The translations under genes and the position numbers were made by a program. Below are positions 26,764 through 34,787 of a stretch of 64,000 bases of DNA, piece after piece; position 1 is the first letter of the stretch, and the number at the start of each line of letters is the position of its first letter. Source of the DNA: Lachnospiraceae bacterium (lineage in GTDB: Bacteria > Bacillota > Clostridia > Lachnospirales > Lachnospiraceae); assembly GCA_015057445.1 (NCBI GenBank), contig SVEI01000003.1, positions 1 through 64,000 of the forward strand, read 5' to 3'. The notes under the pieces were generated by a model. It worked only from the letters and a program-made list of their open reading frames with translations, did no database searches and was not told the origin of the DNA.

Positions 26764-27834
26764 CTATGGTCTCTCCACAGCCATATCAATAAGTTCTTGA
26801 ACTAAGCTTTCTATAGTATAACCCTTTGCCTTCCACAACATCGGATACATACTAATAGATGTAAATCCTGGCAAAGTGTTAATCTCGTTAAATACAACGC
26901 TACCAGTATCCTTCTCCAAGAAGAAGTCAACTCTTGATAATCCAAAACCATCCAGGGCATTAAATATTTTCACGGCATTCTCTCTTATCTCTTGGGCCTT
27001 TCCCTCTGGAAGTTCTGGGTCTATTACTGTCTTAGATTCTGCATTGTTATACTTAGCATCAAAGTCATAGAACTCTGCTGCCGCAAGAATTTCACCTATG
27101 CCTGAAGCTTTAGTTGTTTTATCATATCCTATAACAGCACATTCTAATTCACGACCAACTATAGTCTCTTCAACTAATATCTTGTAGTCATGCTTAGCGG
27201 CTTCAAGAAGACCTGCTACAAGCATCTGTCTATTATCTGCTTTTGAAACACCCTTTGATGAACCTGCCTTTGAAGGCTTTATGAATACTGGATAAGAAAG
27301 CTTTGACTCAACCTTTTCTACTACACTATCCATATCCTTTAACTGGCTGGCAATTACTCCTACATAGATTGCCTGTCTGATTCCTAGGGTATCTACCACC
27401 ATCTTAGTATAAAATTTATCCATAGATGCAGCTGATGCAAATACACCGCATCCTACATAAGGAATATCTGCCATCTCAAAAAGTCCCTGGATTGTTCCAT
27501 CCTCGCCGTACATACCATGAAGTACAGGGAATATAGCATCTATCTTAATGGATTGGTTGTAGCTATATGTACCGTCATTTTCTTCTCCAACAAGAAGCTC
27601 TCCTCTTGTATCAGGAGAAATGATTGCAACCTCTTTTGACTTTCTCCAGCTTCCATCTTCTATGGAAGTCACATCTGCTACCTTAAGCCACTTTCCTTCT
27701 TCTGTAATACCTATAAGATGAAGATTATACCTATCAAGGTTTACAGCCTTAATTATAGTAACCACTGATATGCAAGATACTTCATGTTCTGATGAACGTC
27801 CACCAAATATAACTGCAAGATTTTTCTTAGACAT
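26764..27834 (-). CDS. ddl: D-alanine--D-alanine ligase
   Basis: A 356-residue ATP-grasp enzyme joining two D-alanines for peptidoglycan. VIFGGRSSEHEVSCIS is the N-terminal signature, then FPVLHGMYGEDGTIQG, KPSKAGSSKGVSK (ATP-binding lysine region), EETIVGREL and FNEINTLPGFTSISMYP (metal ligands). GAGG precedes the ATG. A Tyr/Phe specificity residue could not be checked. It lies upstream of murI in the same orientation. Confidence 0.95.
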   Translation of the reverse strand: MSKKNLAVIFGGRSSEHEVSCISVVTIIKAVNLDRYNLHLIGITEEGKWLKVADVTSIEDGSWRKSKEVAIISPDTRGELLVGEENDGTYSYNQSIKIDAIFPVLHGMYGEDGTIQGLFEMADIPYVGCGVFASAASMDKFYTKMVVDTLGIRQAIYVGVIASQLKDMDSVVEKVESKLSYPVFIKPSKAGSSKGVSKADNRQMLVAGLLEAAKHDYKILVEETIVGRELECAVIGYDKTTKASGIGEILAAAEFYDFDAKYNNAESKTVIDPELPEGKAQEIRENAVKIFNALDGFGLSRVDFFLEKDTGSVVFNEINTLPGFTSISMYPMLWKAKGYTIESLVQELIDMAVERP

Positions 27835-28008
27835 AATATTTCCTCGCTTTTATAGTCTTAACTCTAAATATGAAAGGGCTAAGGCGAACCCATTTTCACC
27901 ACAAGTTCGCCCGCCTATTTATCTAGGTATACCACAATTTTATGCACTATGGTTCGCGTATATTATACCCATTTATTCTTCTAGTTTCAAGTGCATTGAA
28001 TTTTTTAC

Positions 28009-28866
28009 CTAATCTACTCCGAAGAGTATCTCAAATATTTTAAATTTAATCTCTATCTCATCCTGTGGAACCTCCTGCTTCACAAACAGCTTGTCATACT
28101 GTTCTTCAGTTAAAGCTTCCTCCATGGCCTGCTGCCCTTCCTTAGTTATAACCCCGCCTGCTTCCATAGGAAAACACATGGTAGGGTATAACAGACACCA
28201 AAAATTTTCACCATTTGCAAGACCAATATCTATTCTAAGAGCGTCGTAATATCCAGCAGGCAGAACCATCTCCCCGTATTGTCTCATAGGAAAATAGTCA
28301 TTTGTAATATACACCTTCACTGCGTAGTTATATCCCTCATCTGACAGAATTTCCTCTGATACTTTATCAATTTCATTTAGATTATTCTCCAAATACCCAA
28401 GAGCCTCTTCCCTTGTAGTACATGCTTTAAGACCTTCATCAATAGATGCTAGTACCCCATCTCTCACCTTATATTTTAGGGCCACGTCCACATCGGAGTT
28501 ACTGTTTGCTCTAACATGAAAACGAACAAGACTGTCTCCTAGCACATCCTCATCTTCCTTATCTGCACTATCTAATGACTGTTTATTAAATGTATCCTTA
28601 GTCTTATCCTCGTCTTGTTCTTCAGTTGATATTTTATCAATGTACTCCTTATTTAAGCTACCATTTATAGCAAGGATTGGAACATAGTCCTCTGTCTCAA
28701 TATAACCATCTCCTAAATTTTCATCAGCCAATATTTCTCCTGAAGTCCCTTCATTAATACCTGCTCTCATATAGTTAAACATATACATTGCTCCACTTAA
28801 GCTCACTCCTATTAATAACCCAAGAACAACGCCTAAAACAGCTCCTCTAATAATTCTAAATATCAT
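28009..28866 (-). CDS. spoIIR: Stage II sporulation protein R (SpoIIR)
   Basis: About 285 residues. SpoIIR is a signal from the forespore that activates SpoIIGA and thus pro-sigma-E processing in the mother cell. A membrane segment (residues 8-27) is followed by an acidic variable spacer, then RFHVRANSNSDVDVALKYKVRD, the family signature, and a C-terminal NFWCLLYPTMCFP. The ATG at 28866 has GGAGG upstream and is preferred to one 12 bp earlier. The spacer between membrane anchor and domain is longer than in B. subtilis. Confidence 0.9.
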   Translation of the reverse strand: MIFRIIRGAVLGVVLGLLIGVSLSGAMYMFNYMRAGINEGTSGEILADENLGDGYIETEDYVPILAINGSLNKEYIDKISTEEQDEDKTKDTFNKQSLDSADKEDEDVLGDSLVRFHVRANSNSDVDVALKYKVRDGVLASIDEGLKACTTREEALGYLENNLNEIDKVSEEILSDEGYNYAVKVYITNDYFPMRQYGEMVLPAGYYDALRIDIGLANGENFWCLLYPTMCFPMEAGGVITKEGQQAMEEALTEEQYDKLFVKQEVPQDEIEIKFKIFEILFGVD

Positions 28867-28894
28867 ATAAACCTCCATATAATTAACATTTTTT

Positions 28895-30520
28895 CTATGG
28901 ATAGTTTTCCCTAGAGTATGCTATTTTAATCAATTGTCTCAAAGAGATTTCTTCTTGGTCCTCCCCAGATACAATTTTTACTTCTACGGATTTCCCCAGA
29001 TTAGGATTATCACTCATCTCTAAAGCAAATTCTTGTATCTCATCCCATGATATATCCTGAAAAGTTATGCCTGAGAGATGACCTAGATCAAGCTGTCTTC
29101 CCTTACTGTCATAGTAGCTTTGAAGTGCATCTTTTAATCCCTTATTCTTTACACTCTCATCCTTTGTCTCGTAATCTCCTGTGGCATCACTAAGATATTT
29201 CTTTATGTCCGCAACTGTAAATATAATCTCCTTATTTTTGAATGTGATATTTGTCACATAGTCTCTTTTTTCTATTGAAGATTGTTGATTAGATATTGCT
29301 TTAAAATCATCCTTGGTGTCCAAATCACATCCTGTTACAAGCCAAGCTGTTCCTATTACCATAATGATAATCACCATTTTCTTACTTGCATTCACAAAGC
29401 TAATACCCTTTGATATAGACAACCTTCCACCTTTTTCCTTGCAAATTAATATGAGGGGAAGAATCAAACTTATAGCAACATCTGCCCACAGCATATACCC
29501 GGCAAAATATATCGCTATCCCTTCTATACTCCACACCCATGCCAGAATTACAACTGCTACCAAAACTGCCCACAGGCCATACTTTCCCTGTCTTTTGTTC
29601 TTTAGCTTAAACCCTGTAAATAGTGCTTCCTTTGCATAAAATATATATCCACTGATTATTGCGAATACCCCAATTACCCAAAAGGCTAACACAGGATAGT
29701 CAGCTCTTTGTATAACTCCACCTGGTATAAATGCAGCCTCCATAACATTTAACGCAGCCTGGCTGTCACTTGCAACCCAATGTCCTCCCATAATACCAAT
29801 TATGAACATATACGCTAAAAAGATTGATATTAATATCCAAAGCCCTGTCTTAAGTGCATTTCTCCAATTACCTTCTCGCTGGTAGGGAAGAGAAAATAGC
29901 ATAAGCTCCGTGGAGGTAGTAATTAAGAATGCCACATATCCACCCTTTATCACATCCATAAAGCTAGCACCCTCATGCAACATCTCATAGTTTACTCCCA
30001 TAAGCCCGTTATACAGCTCATCCACGTTAATGTTGCTAATGGAAAATACGGCTACCAAAATAATGGGAATTACCATCCAAAGATACAAAAGCTCCAACAT
30101 TCTTCCTCGCTTCTCTATATCTCTTGATGCCCCATATCCGCAAACCAATGCAAATATAATTATTATTCCCCATAGATTAAAGCTTTGAAGCAAAAATTCC
30201 TGTACTGTCTTCCCAAAGAAGAATAAAATAAGCCCTGCTCTTAATACAAATCTCAGCAAATATATAATACAGACACCCCTGCCAAACCCACTCTGGTTGT
30301 ACACATTATCTTTTCCTACCGGAAATCTCCTGGACAAAAAATATATAAGGCACATATATATAAATCCCAGAATTAGTCCTATCAAAAATGCTACAAAGTG
30401 CAATCTTCCTGCAAGGTTTACTGTGGCATAAGGTATTACCACCATGCCTAGGGATATATTTTCTAAGATTCCAATTCTAAAGCCCTGTCGCTCCGATATC
30501 ATTTTATTTTCTAATGTCAT
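28895..30520 (-). CDS. Spore germination protein, GerAB permease fused to a GerAC-like lipoprotein segment
   Basis: 541 residues. Residues 1-370 are a ten-helix APC-type permease of the GerAB/XK family (ISLGMVVIPYATVNLAGRL..., RFPVGKDN). After a further hydrophobic stretch (KKMVIIIMVIGTAWLVTGC) with a lipobox-like Cys at about 398, residues 399-541 resemble the N-terminal domain of GerAC (KGRQLDLGHLSGITF). Normally GerAB and GerAC are separate proteins and GerAC is about 380 residues; here only its first portion is present. The gene start overlaps gerAA by 17 bp, so both are co-transcribed. Function: nutrient-sensing germinant receptor in spores. Confidence 0.85.
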   Translation of the reverse strand: MTLENKMISERQGFRIGILENISLGMVVIPYATVNLAGRLHFVAFLIGLILGFIYMCLIYFLSRRFPVGKDNVYNQSGFGRGVCIIYLLRFVLRAGLILFFFGKTVQEFLLQSFNLWGIIIIFALVCGYGASRDIEKRGRMLELLYLWMVIPIILVAVFSISNINVDELYNGLMGVNYEMLHEGASFMDVIKGGYVAFLITTSTELMLFSLPYQREGNWRNALKTGLWILISIFLAYMFIIGIMGGHWVASDSQAALNVMEAAFIPGGVIQRADYPVLAFWVIGVFAIISGYIFYAKEALFTGFKLKNKRQGKYGLWAVLVAVVILAWVWSIEGIAIYFAGYMLWADVAISLILPLILICKEKGGRLSISKGISFVNASKKMVIIIMVIGTAWLVTGCDLDTKDDFKAISNQQSSIEKRDYVTNITFKNKEIIFTVADIKKYLSDATGDYETKDESVKNKGLKDALQSYYDSKGRQLDLGHLSGITFQDISWDEIQEFALEMSDNPNLGKSVEVKIVSGEDQEEISLRQLIKIAYSRENYP

Positions 30521-32054
30521 TATTTCTCTCCTTAAGTCTTTCCCTGTTTGCGTTATTCGTCCAATAAGGTCTTTTACCCATATGCTTAATAGGTGCCCTA
30601 AATATAAAGTCTCCCTTCACCCAGGACCTATCCTTATCCCCTGCAACAGTTGGCATCATATATGGAACCCCAAAGCTTTCTAGCTCGGACAGGTGGATTG
30701 CCACCACAAGTAGTCCTAGAATAAAACCATATATACCAAGACACGCAGAAGTAATTAGAATAAAGAATTTCATCAATCTGTACACGGACACAAACTCCTC
30801 ATTTGGTATGGCAAAGGATGCTATGGCAGAAAGAGCCACCACTATTACAACTATAGTGCTTACTATTCCTGCCTCCACCGCCGACTGTCCTACTATAAGT
30901 CCTCCTACGATTCCTATGGTATTGCCCAGTGGTCCTGGCAATCTTATCCCGGCTTCCCTTAACAACTCAAACAAAAACTCCATAAGAAGCACTTCCACCA
31001 CAATTGGAAATGTAACCATAGACCGAGCAGATGCTATAGCATAGAGAAGCTTAGCTGGAAGTATCTCACTGTGAAATACAGTAACCGCCACATAAAATCC
31101 TGGCAGAGTTATGGCCAAGAATGCAGCTAGATACCTTATTATTCTTGCAAATGTTCCCACTGCCCATCTGTTGTAATAATCATCAGATGCCTGTAGAAGC
31201 ATATTAAAATTACAAGGAGCAAGTACCACTTCCGGGGAATTGTCAAACACTATAGCCACCCTGCCTTCTAGTATTCCCGATGCCACCTTATCTGGTCTGG
31301 TAGTTGCCTGAAACACAGGGAAAACGGAATACCAATTATCCTCCATTAGGTGCTCCGCCATTCCCGAGTCAAATATTCCATCTATATCATAGGTGTTAAG
31401 CTTCTTCTTTATATTTTCAACAAGTCTAGGGTCTGCCAAATCCTTTATATACATAATTCCGTAATCTGTCCTACTTCGCTGACCTATACTTCCCTGCTCA
31501 CACTTAAGCTTTGGATCCCTTATCCTTCTTCTTATTAGCGCAGTACTAAATCTAAAGCTTTCGTTGAAGCTATCCCTTGGACCTCTCAAACCACCCTCAG
31601 TATCATTTTCACTTATACTTCTCAGAGGATATTTTTTTGTTGACACAACCAGGGCCTGTTCATAGCCATTGATGAAAATAACAGTATCTCCCTTTAATAT
31701 GCCTAAGATAGCCTTATCAAAGCTAGGCTCCTTAACTATATCTGCAGTATGAGTTTCCCTGTGGAGTATTGATTCCATCAAATCTCGTCCATCTGTAAGT
31801 CTCCACTCATATAAAAGTGGCTTTATAACGCCATCTTCAATTATGGTCCTATCCACCAGTCCATCTGTATACACTACGTAAATCTTTACATTTCCCTGTA
31901 TTCTCCTTAAGCAAAACTCTTTCTGTACTATGTCACCCGCTCCCTTAAATAAGGTCTTCAACATATCTATATTTATATCTAGGTTCTTATTAATAGATGG
32001 CTTGAACCTATTTTCTTCATCAAACCAAAGCTTATATATGTCCTTCTCCTTCAA
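30504..32054 (-). CDS. gerAA: Spore germination protein GerAA
   Basis: A 516-residue GerA-family protein, a subunit of the germinant receptor in the spore inner membrane. The N-terminal soluble part (residues 1-250, containing VIKPLLYEWR and the RRRIRDPKLK segment) precedes a membrane domain of about five helices (from ~290) with LPGFYVAVTVFHSEILP and IVGGLIVGQSAVEAGIVS. The start is TTG, with GGGGA seven nt upstream. It is first in the gerAA-gerAB pair. Confidence 0.9.
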   Translation of the reverse strand: MKEKDIYKLWFDEENRFKPSINKNLDINIDMLKTLFKGAGDIVQKEFCLRRIQGNVKIYVVYTDGLVDRTIIEDGVIKPLLYEWRLTDGRDLMESILHRETHTADIVKEPSFDKAILGILKGDTVIFINGYEQALVVSTKKYPLRSISENDTEGGLRGPRDSFNESFRFSTALIRRRIRDPKLKCEQGSIGQRSRTDYGIMYIKDLADPRLVENIKKKLNTYDIDGIFDSGMAEHLMEDNWYSVFPVFQATTRPDKVASGILEGRVAIVFDNSPEVVLAPCNFNMLLQASDDYYNRWAVGTFARIIRYLAAFLAITLPGFYVAVTVFHSEILPAKLLYAIASARSMVTFPIVVEVLLMEFLFELLREAGIRLPGPLGNTIGIVGGLIVGQSAVEAGIVSTIVVIVVALSAIASFAIPNEEFVSVYRLMKFFILITSACLGIYGFILGLLVVAIHLSELESFGVPYMMPTVAGDKDRSWVKGDFIFRAPIKHMGKRPYWTNNANRERLKERNNDIRK

Positions 32055-32119
32055 TTTCTTTCCCCTTAATAATTATTTTCTACAACTTTTAATTAATCCA
32101 TATTTTACCCAAAGGACAA

Positions 32120-32164
32120 AAAAATATGCGTAACACCAACTCCCTTAGGAATTGGCATTACGCA
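32120..32164 (-). terminator. Terminator overlapping the gntR stop codon
   Basis: TGCGTAA/TTACGCA with an inner CCAA/TTGG (32127-32164), followed on the minus strand by ATATTTTTTTGTCC. The stop codon of the regulator lies in the loop. Confidence 0.85.
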
Positions 32165-32816
32165 CATTTCTGATTACAATCTGTTCCTGATTGTAAATAT
32201 GTTCGTTCATTATCTTCTCAGCACTTTCCTTGTCACCCTTAAGTATTGCCATGGTAATCTGATCGTGCTCTCTTATTAAGTTATCATGGTAGGAAAAATC
32301 CTTTACGTACTCAACTCTGTATCTATACACCTGCTCTCTAAGATTCTGAGCCATATTGATTAGCTTGGAATTCTTAGACGCCTTGTAGATAACATTGTGA
32401 AAATGCTCATCCGCCTCCACTATTGCAGGCACAAGCTTTGAATTAATTGCCTCCTTAAATGTCATACAGGCAGTCTTAAGCTCCTCTTTGCCCTCCTCGT
32501 CTATTCTCTCACAGGCTAGTCTAACAGAAAGAGCCTCTAAAGCCATTCGGACCTCTAATGCATCCTTAAGGTCTTTTACTGTTATGTTAGCAACCTCAGC
32601 TCCCTTACGTGGAATCATAACTACTAAGCCTTCTAGCTCTAACATTCTAATTGCTTCTCTTACAGGAGTTCTACTTACGCCTAGCTTCTTGGCAAGAGTG
32701 ATTTCCATAAGCCTTTCTCCAGGCTGAAACTCTCCCTGAATTATGGCATTTCTAAGGGTTTTAAATACTACCTCCCGAAGTGGTAGATATTCATCTATAT
32801 TAATGTCTAGCTTCAT
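32145..32816 (-). CDS. GntR-family regulator, FadR (FCD) subfamily
   Basis: 223 residues. Residues 10-75 are a winged helix (IIQGEFQPGERLMEITLAKKLGVSRTPVREAIRMLELEG shown in two parts), followed by an all-helical FCD ligand domain (residues 85-215) with the metal-binding Asp and His residues (VEADEHFHNVIY). FadR-type regulators usually repress catabolic genes until a carboxylate effector binds. AGGAG precedes the ATG. It lies 101 bp after ispE on the same strand. A TTGTATACAA operator-like site overlaps the ispE promoter. Confidence 0.88.
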   Translation of the reverse strand: MKLDINIDEYLPLREVVFKTLRNAIIQGEFQPGERLMEITLAKKLGVSRTPVREAIRMLELEGLVVMIPRKGAEVANITVKDLKDALEVRMALEALSVRLACERIDEEGKEELKTACMTFKEAINSKLVPAIVEADEHFHNVIYKASKNSKLINMAQNLREQVYRYRVEYVKDFSYHDNLIREHDQITMAILKGDKESAEKIMNEHIYNQEQIVIRNVRNANS

Positions 32817-32917
32817 TCTTAATTCTCCTCTCTTTCGTAATAATTATATGTTTCGTACATAGTTTACATCACTGTTTCATACTGCTCTTGTATGCTTTAG
32901 ATCACCCATAACACTTA

Positions 32918-33808
32918 TTACATATTCACCGGTCTTGTAATAAATACCTCAGGTGCTAATTCCCTATCACTAATCATCATAGCAGCTTCCCACACCTTGT
33001 CCTTATCATCAAAAAGTCCAAATACTGTAGGTCCACTACCGCTCATTATAGCATTTAAAGCACCTTGCTCTTTCATAAGTGACTTTAGTTCTTCAATCTG
33101 TGGGTGCATATTTACTGTTACAGTTTCTAGTACATTTTCCATGCGTTCTGCTATGGCTATGAGATTTTCACTTTCAAGTGCTTCAACCATACCATCTACG
33201 TCTGGATGATGCTTAAGCTCATTAGCCTTAAGGTTAGTATAAATCTCCTTAGTGCTTACATTTACTGGTGGTTTTGCCACAAGTACATGAACCTTTGGCA
33301 AGCCCTTAATTGGAGTAAGCACCTCTCCTATACCTTCAGATATGGCAGTTCTACCAAGTATACAATATGGTACATCTGCACCAAGCTTAACTCCATATCT
33401 CATAAGCTCATCTGTGGAAAGGTCTAACCCGTATAGTTTATTTACAGCCTTAAGAGCTGCTGCACAGTCTGTACTTCCCCCAGCCATGCCTGCTTCAGCA
33501 GGAATATTCTTTATAAGATTAACAGCTATGTGACTCTTTATATTATATGTTTCAAATAAAAGTGCTATTGCTTTGTAAACTAAATTTCTCTCATCAGTTG
33601 GAATACCTTCCTTGTTCACGGTAAGGTCTATTTTGATATCTTCTGTATCTCTGGCAATTACTTCAAACTCCAGCTCGTCATATATATCAAGATTCTGCAT
33701 AATCATCTTCACATCATGGTATCCGTCCGGACGTCTTCTAATGACATCAAGAGCAAGATTTACCTTTGCGTATGCTTTCAATGATATGTTATTAATTAGG
33801 CTATTCAT
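32918..33808 (-). CDS. ispE: 4-diphosphocytidyl-2-C-methyl-D-erythritol kinase
   Basis: A 296-residue GHMP kinase of the MEP isoprenoid pathway; it phosphorylates the 2-hydroxyl of CDP-methylerythritol. KAYAKVNLALDVIRRRPDGYHDV (N-terminus), PAEAGMAGGSTDCAAAL (ATP loop) and AIMSGSGPTVFGLF (C-terminal motif) are present. AGGAGG lies 5 nt before the ATG. The promoter has TATAAT with a -35 of TTGTAT inside the palindromic operator described separately. Confidence 0.95.
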   Translation of the reverse strand: MNSLINNISLKAYAKVNLALDVIRRRPDGYHDVKMIMQNLDIYDELEFEVIARDTEDIKIDLTVNKEGIPTDERNLVYKAIALLFETYNIKSHIAVNLIKNIPAEAGMAGGSTDCAAALKAVNKLYGLDLSTDELMRYGVKLGADVPYCILGRTAISEGIGEVLTPIKGLPKVHVLVAKPPVNVSTKEIYTNLKANELKHHPDVDGMVEALESENLIAIAERMENVLETVTVNMHPQIEELKSLMKEQGALNAIMSGSGPTVFGLFDDKDKVWEAAMMISDRELAPEVFITRPVNM

Positions 33809-33841
33809 ATGGTCCTCCTTGTGGGGAATTATATAGAATAT

Positions 33842-33870
33842 ATTATATCATTCGGCATTTTTGTATACAA
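33842..33870 (-). promoter_or_regulatory. ispE promoter with operator-covered -35
   Basis: On the minus strand, TTGTAT (33865-33870), 17-bp spacer, TATAAT (33842-33847). The -35 is part of the TTGTATACAA palindrome. Confidence 0.75.
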
Positions 33871-33891
33871 GTATACATGTATACAAAAATG
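33856..33891. promoter_or_regulatory. Palindromic operator with three TATAC repeats
   Basis: CATTTTTGTATAC and GTATACAAAAATG are perfect 13-bp inverted arms separated by 10 bp that contain another GTATAC. Read directly, three 8-bp units (TGTATACA, AGTATACA, TGTATACA) lie head to tail. The TTGTATACAA core resembles known FadR/GntR operators. Confidence 0.7.
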
Positions 33892-33943
33892 TACCACCTC
33901 ATCTAGTCAAAATGCTATAATACAACTTATTTCTTATATGATA

Positions 33944-33970
33944 TAAAGTTTTTCTCTGCTATTGTCGATA
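33944..33970 (+). promoter_or_regulatory. Sigma-28/sigma-D-like promoter
   Basis: TAAA (33944-33947), a 16-bp spacer and GTCGATA (33964-33970) match the flagellar sigma consensus TAAA-N15-GCCGATA with one base different. It lies about 100 bp before the gene at 34068. Confidence 0.6.
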
Positions 33971-34067
33971 CATATAACGTAAGATGAGATAAGGTCTTTG
34001 TGCCCTATTATGGCGGTGTCATATAGGGACTGCAGATTCCTTTTGACAGACCAAGGAGGGTGTTAGT

Positions 34068-34652
34068 ATGGAATTAAATGGAATTAGTTCAGCCGTATAC
34101 CAAACCGCAACCTACACAGCTAAGGAGAGCAAGAAGGTTAGCGAAGCTCCTGCTAAGGCAGAGGAAGCATCAGCAGTATACGAAAAATCAGAAACAGTTG
34201 AAAAAACAACTTATGACAACAAGAATCCTAAGGTTGATCAGGCTACCATAGATAAGCTTAAAGCAGACGCAGAGGCAAGATTTGCTTCTTTGGCTTCTCT
34301 TGTGGAGAAGTGCTTATCCAAGCAGGGACAGACCTTTAAATACGCTACATTAAGCGACCTTATGAAGGGTGTTGTTAACGGAGAGGTTGAAGTAGATCCA
34401 GAGACTGTTGAGCAGGCTAAGAAAGATGTGGCTGAAGACGGCTACTGGGGAGTAGAGCAAACAGCAGAGAGAATCGTTTCCTTTGCGAAGGCTTTAACTG
34501 GTGGAGACGTGTCAAAGCTTGAGGAGATGAGAGCAGCCATTGACAAAGGCTTTGGTGATGCAGAAGAGATCTGGGGAGATGAGCTTCCTGAGATTTCCGC
34601 AAAAACTAGAGATAGAATCAACGAGATGCTTGATGAGTGGGCAGCAGAGTAA
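34068..34652 (+). CDS. Conserved hypothetical protein, probable flagellar-regulon member
   Basis: A 194-residue soluble protein. The N-terminal part (MELNGISSAVYQTATYTAKES) is Ser/Thr/Ala-rich, like flagellar export N-termini; residues 60-194 form a predicted helical domain (ISAKTRDRINEMLDEW at the end). No known function. The flagellar-type promoter upstream, AGGAGG site and strong terminator indicate a single-gene motility-regulated unit. Similar proteins with this N-terminal pattern are frequent in motile Lachnospiraceae; this is recalled, not searched. Confidence 0.65.
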   Translation: MELNGISSAVYQTATYTAKESKKVSEAPAKAEEASAVYEKSETVEKTTYDNKNPKVDQATIDKLKADAEARFASLASLVEKCLSKQGQTFKYATLSDLMKGVVNGEVEVDPETVEQAKKDVAEDGYWGVEQTAERIVSFAKALTGGDVSKLEEMRAAIDKGFGDAEEIWGDELPEISAKTRDRINEMLDEWAAE

Positions 34653-34676
34653 AGCTATAGCTTGTACTTTATATTA

Positions 34677-34710
34677 ACAAGGAGAGGTGATTGTCACCTC
34701 TCCTTGTTTG
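34677..34710 (+). terminator. Terminator of the motility-regulated gene
   Basis: A perfect 14-bp stem (ACAAGGAGAGGTGA / TCACCTCTCCTTGT) with a TTG loop, followed by TTGTTG. Confidence 0.85.
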
Positions 34711-34723
34711 TTGTATTATTCTG

Positions 34724-34780
34724 GGCTGTGGGAAATCACATACCATCCCGTCTATCTAGGGATTATGCTTCCCCACAGCC
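34724..34780 (-). other. Large interrupted hairpin between convergent genes
   Basis: GGCTGTGGG (34724-34732) pairs with CCCACAGCC (34772-34780), and an inner ATCCC / GGGAT pair (about 34744-34762) extends the stem. There is no T-tract, so a simple terminator is not convincing; it may be a structured 3' UTR of the minus-strand gene. Confidence 0.5.
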
Positions 34781-34787
34781 TTCACTG

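Noticed and set aside
33916-33921. TATAAT as a sigma-A -10 for the gene at 34068
   Set aside because: No -35 at the right distance; the sigma-28-type site downstream is better placed.
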